A stretch of DNA of 48,281 nt from Candidatus Hydrogenedentota bacterium (GTDB lineage Bacteria > Hydrogenedentota > Hydrogenedentia > Hydrogenedentales > CAITNO01). The stretch is taken from the NCBI GenBank assembly GCA_903893795.1, contig CAITNO010000138.1, forward strand, positions 1 through 48,281, in the 5' to 3' direction. Below are positions 43,982 to 48,281 of this stretch, piece after piece. Every line of letters starts with the position of its first letter. The first letter of the stretch is position 1. The position numbers and the translations under genes are program-made. Under the pieces are notes generated by a model, which made no database searches, was not told the DNA's origin, and worked only from the letters and a program-made list of their open reading frames with translations.

Positions 43982-46594
43982 ATGCGCGTCTGTTTGATGT
44001 TGTCAGTTGTTCTTGCGGCGGGGGCGGCATGGGCCGCGCCTGATTTGACCCCGCCTGCGGCGCTGGACCTGAACCAGTTCAAAGACCCCGAGTCGGTTTT
44101 GTGGCCGGGCTATTTCTGGCTGTGGAATGCGCCGCTCGACCCGGACACGCTGCGGGCGCAGTTGCAGGACATGGCCGCGCACGGCGCGCGCAGCGTGTGC
44201 ATGCTGCCCATGCCCCATGGATTTCGTCCCGACTCGACCAACAACTCCCTGGACCCGGATTACCTGACGCCGGAGTATTTCGACCGGGTGCGCCTTGCCG
44301 TGGAAGAGGCGGCGCGGTTGGGCATGAACTGGTGGCTCTATGACGAGGGCGGCTGGCCCTCGGGCCAGGCCTTGGGAAAAGTGGTGGAGGGCCATACCGA
44401 ACTGGGTGTGCAGCGCATGGTGCGCGAGCGCGTCGAGGCGACCGCACCCTATGAAGTGCCCAAGGACGCCTTTGCCCTGATCACGGACAGGGTCTTTCCT
44501 CAAAGCTTCGCGCCGGGAGAGACCTGGAAACCCGCGGGCGAGTCGGCTTGGCTGTACCGCGTCAAACAGGAGGGGCGGCCCAACCTGTTGAACCCTGACG
44601 CCACGAAGCGGTTCATCGAACTGACCCACGAGGGATACCGCCGCGTCCTCGGCGACTATCTTGGCAAGACGGTCCGCTTCACGTTTACCGACGAACCGGG
44701 CGTGCCCAATCTCGACGTGCCCAAGTCGATTCCGTGGACGCAGCAGATGGACGCGCTTTACTCCGGACGCTTCGGCGGGGACCTCAAGGCGATATTGCCG
44801 CGTTTGTTCGAAGAGCCGGGACCCGACGCCTCCCCGGAAGTGGCCAAGGCGCGCATTGATTTCTATGACCTGTGGACGGGCCGGTTCCGCGACGCCTATT
44901 TCGGCCAACTGCGCGACTGGGCCCATGGCGTGGGCATGGGATCGGGCGGGCACCTCAACGGCGAGGACGAGACGCTCAATGCCGTCCGTTATGGCTTCGG
45001 GCAGGCGCTGCGGCAGTTGCGCGCCATGGATGTGCCCGGTGTGGACGTTATCTGGCGGCAACTCTTTTCCGGACAGCCGAACCCCAACCATTTCCCCAAG
45101 TACGCCTCCAGCGCGGCGCACCAGAACGGCACCCGCTTCGCCTTTACCGAATCGTTCTGCGTTTTTGGCAACGGCCTGACGCCCGCACAGATGAAATGGC
45201 TTATCGACTACCAGTTCGCGCGCGGGCTCAACCTGTTCGTGGGCGGATGCCTTCCGCTCAGCACGCGGGACCACCACATGACCGGAGAGCGGCCGCATTT
45301 CGGCCCCTGCAATCCGCTTTGGGATCACCTGCCGGGATTTCATGCCTATACCGCACGGCTCGGCTACCTGCTGTCCATCGGCAAGCCGAAGATCACGACC
45401 GCGCTCTACTATCCCGCGCGGGACATGTGGGCGCTGGGCCTGAAGGCCGCCGACGCCGCTGGCACGCAGGATCAACTCGCCGCAGCGCTGTTGGCGCGGC
45501 AGTGCGACTTCGACCTCGTCGATGACGACCTCCTCGCGGGCGCGAAGATAGAGGACGGGGCCGTGAGCGCCGGTGCCATGCGCTACGACACCATCGTCTG
45601 CGGAAATGTGCGCTGGATGCAGCCCGAAACGCGCGACACGCTACTGCACTTTGCACAGGCGGGCGGGAAGGTGCTCTGCCTTGGCGCCGCACCGGGCGTG
45701 GACGGCCGACCCGGCGCTGCGGACGCCGCCTGGCAGGTGGGTGCCGACGTCGATTCCCTCGTGCGGCGCGTTGCGCCTACGGTTTCACTCGAACCGTCCG
45801 CGCCGGGATTGCGCGTGGCCGCGCGCACCGTCACCGGCGGCGCCATCGTCGCGCTGTTCAACGAGGCGGGGGGAGTCTATGACGGTACCCTGGCCGCCGA
45901 CGCCGACCATGTCTGCACGCTCGACGTGCAGACAGGTGGTGTTGCCATATGCCCGGTGGCTGACAAACGCGTGGTGTTGCATCTCGAACCGGGCGAGAGC
46001 CGTGTCTTCTTTATGGGTGGTCAGCCGCCCACGACCACAGCACCGGCACAGCCCACCGAAGACACACTGCGAATCGACCCGGACATGATCGCAACCCCCA
46101 CCCGCCACTATGCCGTGGGTGAACACGACTTCGAGATTGTCCCGTCCGAGAATAAGACTGGCGTTTCCTTCGCACAGGCCACCGCATGGCGCGACTGGCT
46201 TGGCGAGGATTACTCCGGCGAGGCCGAATATCGCGTCACCTTCGACCTGCCTGAGTCATGGGCCAACGCGCCGCTACAACTGGAAACCGGTCCCATCCAA
46301 TACGCCGCCACGGTTCTGCTCGACGGTCAGGCACAGGGCCAAATGCTCTGGGCGCCATGGCGCATCGCGCTGCCGCCCTGCACACCCGGCAAACACGAAC
46401 TCGTCATTCGTGTCGCCAATACCCTCGCAAACGAATTGACCTCAGACCGCGTCAAGGCGCTGTGGGCGGAAAAGAAAGGCCCCGGCTGGCCGAGTCCCTA
46501 CCACGAGCGCGCGCTCGTCTTCGAGCGCGAATCGCGCGGCGGCGGACTGCAGGGGCGGGTCATAATTCGGCTGCTGAGCGAGGTCAAGAACTAA
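43982..46594 (+). CDS. secreted GH106-like alpha-L-rhamnosidase
   Basis: An 870-residue protein with a signal peptide (about 1-19, ending WAA). It follows the GH106 layout: a TIM barrel from about residue 40 (PESVLWPGYFWLWN, ARSVCMLPMP, WLYDEGGWPSGQALG), FTFTDEPGVPN with E238, FTESFCVFGNG with E390, a middle Rossmann/glutaminase-like part (about 480-620) and a C-terminal galactose-binding-like beta-sandwich (about 730-870). GH106 enzymes remove terminal alpha-L-rhamnose from pectins and other heteropolysaccharides. Which glutamates are catalytic is not decided here. It ends the large + strand glycan locus and is followed by a repeat-filled spacer. Confidence 0.82.
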   Translation: MRVCLMLSVVLAAGAAWAAPDLTPPAALDLNQFKDPESVLWPGYFWLWNAPLDPDTLRAQLQDMAAHGARSVCMLPMPHGFRPDSTNNSLDPDYLTPEYFDRVRLAVEEAARLGMNWWLYDEGGWPSGQALGKVVEGHTELGVQRMVRERVEATAPYEVPKDAFALITDRVFPQSFAPGETWKPAGESAWLYRVKQEGRPNLLNPDATKRFIELTHEGYRRVLGDYLGKTVRFTFTDEPGVPNLDVPKSIPWTQQMDALYSGRFGGDLKAILPRLFEEPGPDASPEVAKARIDFYDLWTGRFRDAYFGQLRDWAHGVGMGSGGHLNGEDETLNAVRYGFGQALRQLRAMDVPGVDVIWRQLFSGQPNPNHFPKYASSAAHQNGTRFAFTESFCVFGNGLTPAQMKWLIDYQFARGLNLFVGGCLPLSTRDHHMTGERPHFGPCNPLWDHLPGFHAYTARLGYLLSIGKPKITTALYYPARDMWALGLKAADAAGTQDQLAAALLARQCDFDLVDDDLLAGAKIEDGAVSAGAMRYDTIVCGNVRWMQPETRDTLLHFAQAGGKVLCLGAAPGVDGRPGAADAAWQVGADVDSLVRRVAPTVSLEPSAPGLRVAARTVTGGAIVALFNEAGGVYDGTLAADADHVCTLDVQTGGVAICPVADKRVVLHLEPGESRVFFMGGQPPTTTAPAQPTEDTLRIDPDMIATPTRHYAVGEHDFEIVPSENKTGVSFAQATAWRDWLGEDYSGEAEYRVTFDLPESWANAPLQLETGPIQYAATVLLDGQAQGQMLWAPWRIALPPCTPGKHELVIRVANTLANELTSDRVKALWAEKKGPGWPSPYHERALVFERESRGGGLQGRVIIRLLSEVKN

Positions 46595-46613
46595 GAGCAC
46601 CTACTTATTTTTT

Positions 46614-46648
46614 ACTGGGAGCGCCGGCGGGACGCCGACACTCCCAGT
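46614..46648. repeat. palindromic element P, copy 1
   Basis: ACTGGGAG (46614-46621) and CTCCCAGT (46641-46648) are perfect inverted repeats around a GC-rich core that also pairs partly (CGCCGGC with GCCG). A second copy begins at 48257 with the same ACTGGGAGCGCCGGC and runs off the window. Confidence 0.75.
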
Positions 46649-46700
46649 GGCGAGCGGAATTCCGACTGACTTGCGGACGGCAAGATTCACTTCCCGCCTG

Positions 46701-46801
46701 TTTTCGGCCCCGGAGGGGCCGCACAACAATAGCCCCGGGTGCAGCGAAGTGGAACCCGGGGTGGACGGCAAGAGAATAACCCGCCCCTGAAGGGGGCGAA
46801 C
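46701..46801 (+). repeat. three-hairpin structured element R, copy 1
   Basis: Three stem-loops in a row: GGCCCC/GGGGCC, CCCCGGGT/ACCCGGGG (with loop GCAGCGAAGTGGA) and CGCCCC/GGGGCG, with GCACAACAATAG between the first two. The inverted copy at 48139-48238 is clearly related along its whole length. Confidence 0.8.
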
Positions 46802-46829
46802 AATCGGGGGTACATCTATTCGCACGGAA

Positions 46830-48038
46830 TCATAACTGGGCAAAGCAACTTTCCGTAACGACCCAGTGCCCATGCAGCTTCTTTACGGTATATCGCGTAA
46901 CTCTTTCCTCAACCATGTCGAGGCTGAGTCCAAGGCGCACGTGGGCTTCTCCGGGCGAGATCATCTCCACATGGAGATCGGTTACATTTGGCGTGTCGAC
47001 AACGCCTTCTGTAGTCCAGAGGACGGGCCCGTTATAGCCATAGAAATCCTGCGGTTCGTTCAGGAGTTGACTGTCCTTGCGAACCCAAAGGTAGATTGGC
47101 ATGCGTTCCCAATGGGTGGCAATTTCGACTGTAAACGCTGCCTGCCGGATAGCGATGCGATCGGGATCAGGGGTCTTGTTTTGGGGCGTGAGCGGGTTCT
47201 TGTCCGTGCCGTCCGGCATGCCGTCTCCGTCGCTGTCCGGGTTGTTCGGGTCAGTTCCCAGAGTGCGCTCCATGAGGTCGGGCCATCCATCGTTGTCGGT
47301 ATCCTTCGTCACTTCCTGCATGTTGATGGTGTACGACCTTCCGGGCTTGGTTGTGATGGTAAACACGTCCGGACCGCCGCCAAAGGTTACCCCGGGTTCC
47401 GGTTCGCTGACATTGGTGGCAGCCAGAATGGGAAAGGTCCATTCCGTATCCTTGACATGGCGCGTCAGCCACAACGTGGAGAACGGGTAGGAGAGCATGG
47501 CCCACTTCTGACCGTTGGGGTCGGTGATTGCCCCCAGCATCTTGAGGTACTTTTCACCGTTGAGTTCACCGTTTCCCCCATAGGCGCCCAAGTCCAAACG
47601 AAAAGGCGGCGGAGCGGCGCTGGTCCGTTTTGCCCATGCGTCAAAGTCAGATATGATAGCAACGCATTCTTTGGTTCCCCTTGCGCCCAAAGAAAGCAGG
47701 ATCATACTTTTTAGAATGCGTTCGAGCCCGAACGTCTGCAGCAGGGCTTTCAGTTCAGCATCCGCATCCGCGGTGTGCGTGTCACACAGCAGGTTGCAGG
47801 CGGCATATCCGCGGCTATAGGCATCTCCTGCGTTCTTGCCATCGATGCTTGTACCCTTCACGGCCAAGTCAGAAAGCTCTTTGGGAGAAAGGGAGCCCAA
47901 TTCGGTTTTGTATTCACTTAATGGTTTGTACGGTGCGGACAAGCCGGTGGAGCTATAGCCCACCGCGAACAAGGACAAGAGTGCAATAACGCGCATCATG
48001 TATCCGTTCCTGATTCGTTTCCGAATGCCTGTCTCCAT
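46830..48038 (-). CDS. secreted protein with thrombospondin-3-like calcium repeats
   Basis: A 402-residue protein of unknown function. The start ATG at 48038 has GGAGG at 48048-48052 and gives a basic n-region (ETGIRKRIRNG), a hydrophobic helix (RVIALLSLFAVGY) and a probable cleavage near SSTGLSA; ATG at 47999 with AGGA is an alternative. Residues about 245-283 hold calcium-binding thrombospondin-3-type motifs: DTDNDGWPD, GTDPNNPDSDGDGMPD. The rest is unrecognised, with a helical N-terminal half and a beta-rich C-terminal part. By eye the gene is less GC-rich than the glycan genes to its left, and mirrored repeats flank it, which suggests transfer or insertion. Confidence 0.72.
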   Translation of the reverse strand: METGIRKRIRNGYMMRVIALLSLFAVGYSSTGLSAPYKPLSEYKTELGSLSPKELSDLAVKGTSIDGKNAGDAYSRGYAACNLLCDTHTADADAELKALLQTFGLERILKSMILLSLGARGTKECVAIISDFDAWAKRTSAAPPPFRLDLGAYGGNGELNGEKYLKMLGAITDPNGQKWAMLSYPFSTLWLTRHVKDTEWTFPILAATNVSEPEPGVTFGGGPDVFTITTKPGRSYTINMQEVTKDTDNDGWPDLMERTLGTDPNNPDSDGDGMPDGTDKNPLTPQNKTPDPDRIAIRQAAFTVEIATHWERMPIYLWVRKDSQLLNEPQDFYGYNGPVLWTTEGVVDTPNVTDLHVEMISPGEAHVRLGLSLDMVEERVTRYTVKKLHGHWVVTESCFAQL

Positions 48039-48138
48039 TTCCCGCACCCTCCATGCAATTTCAAGTAGCTTTGATATATTCACCAACCTTTACAGGTATA
48101 GACCCGGCTGCCAAGCAGCCGGTTTTGGGCGCCCGCGT

Positions 48139-48238
48139 GTTCGCCCCCTCCAGGGACGGGCCGATAGTCCGTATTAACCCCGGATTCCGCTTCGCTGCAC
48201 CCGGGGCTATTGTTGTGCGACCCCTTCGGGGCCGAAAG
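48139..48238 (-). repeat. three-hairpin structured element R, inverted copy 2
   Basis: Read on the minus strand this matches the element at 46701-46801 with a handful of substitutions and a more diverged stretch between hairpins two and three. The three stems remain pairable: GGCCCC/GGGGTC, CCCCGGGT/ATCCGGGG and CGTCCC/GGGGCG, each using one G-U pair in this sense. Confidence 0.8.
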
Positions 48239-48256
48239 CCGTTGATACCTGGACTC

Positions 48257-48281
48257 ACTGGGAGCGCCGGCATCCCTGCCG
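48257..48281. repeat. palindromic element P, copy 2, cut by the window end
   Basis: ACTGGGAGCGCCGGC begins at 48257, identical to the left part of the copy at 46614, and continues into CATCCCTGCCG at the window edge, where the right arm should start. Together with the inverted R element it mirrors the arrangement at 46614-46801. Confidence 0.6.

Larger units (their letters stand above)
46595..46829. other. repeat-filled spacer between convergent genes
   Basis: This 235-base stretch has no gene. It holds a run of T (46605-46612), a palindromic element (46614-46648) and a three-hairpin element (46701-46801), both described separately. The same two elements recur in mirrored order beyond the next gene. 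Confidence 0.7.

Noticed and set aside
46605..46612. T run after the GH106-like gene as a terminator
   Set aside because: No stem directly precedes it; the palindrome lies after it.

Overview
This is a GC-rich bacterial window with two parts: a conserved ribosomal/transcription segment (about 1-6,240) and about 42 kb of accessory genes dominated by large secreted proteins for carbohydrate processing. Lineage is not decided by the sequence. The mix of many signal-peptide enzymes, Gfo/Idh/MocA and UroD-family proteins, Ig-like and InlB-type repeat proteins and no SusC/SusD pair suggests a Hydrogenedentota / PVC-adjacent Gram-negative; this is inference from general knowledge with modest confidence.

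Core segment: end of rplR, then rpsE, rplO, secY, map, infA, rpsM, rpsK, rpoA and rplQ, all on +, closed by a strong double hairpin terminator. Genes often present in this cluster (rpmD, adk, rpmJ, rpsD) are missing, and the spaces where they would sit hold only short spacers, some with hairpins. An extended -10 promoter lies before map.

6.3-17.8 kb: a sugar-phosphate isomerase/epimerase, a lipoprotein, a YhaM-like OB/HD exoribonuclease and a membrane-anchored SGNH hydrolase form one run. Then come a PhoPQ-related secreted hydrolase with seven Ig-like repeats, a stand-alone tatA with its own promoter and terminator, a UroD-family methyltransferase, an inositol-phosphatase family enzyme, and a convergent membrane glycosyltransferase. 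A 111-bp cloverleaf-shaped inverted repeat sits exactly between the last two and supplies both stop codons.

18-30 kb: a large secreted orphan protein, a GH110-like beta-helix glycosidase and a secreted nitrilase-family amidase run together on +. Opposite lies a 1,263-residue surface protein carrying eight InlB-type repeats, seven of them in a tandem array with a 219-bp period. A Gly/Tyr/Pro-rich secreted protein and a secreted five-Asp-box sialidase-like protein follow.

30.4-46.6 kb: a long + strand run with an acetoacetate-decarboxylase-family protein, a ketopantoate-reductase-like enzyme, a GH36-like alpha-galactosidase, a Tat-exported oxidoreductase, a PfkB sugar kinase, an esterase fused to a GH95-like glycosidase, a basic orphan protein, a beta-helix protein and a GH106-like alpha-L-rhamnosidase. 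Together they look like a degradation locus for a branched heteropolysaccharide without transporter or regulator.

46.6-48.3 kb: a lower-GC gene for a secreted thrombospondin-3-like protein, flanked by mirrored copies of a composite structured repeat; this looks like an inserted cassette. No tRNA, rRNA, CRISPR array or intact transposase was seen.
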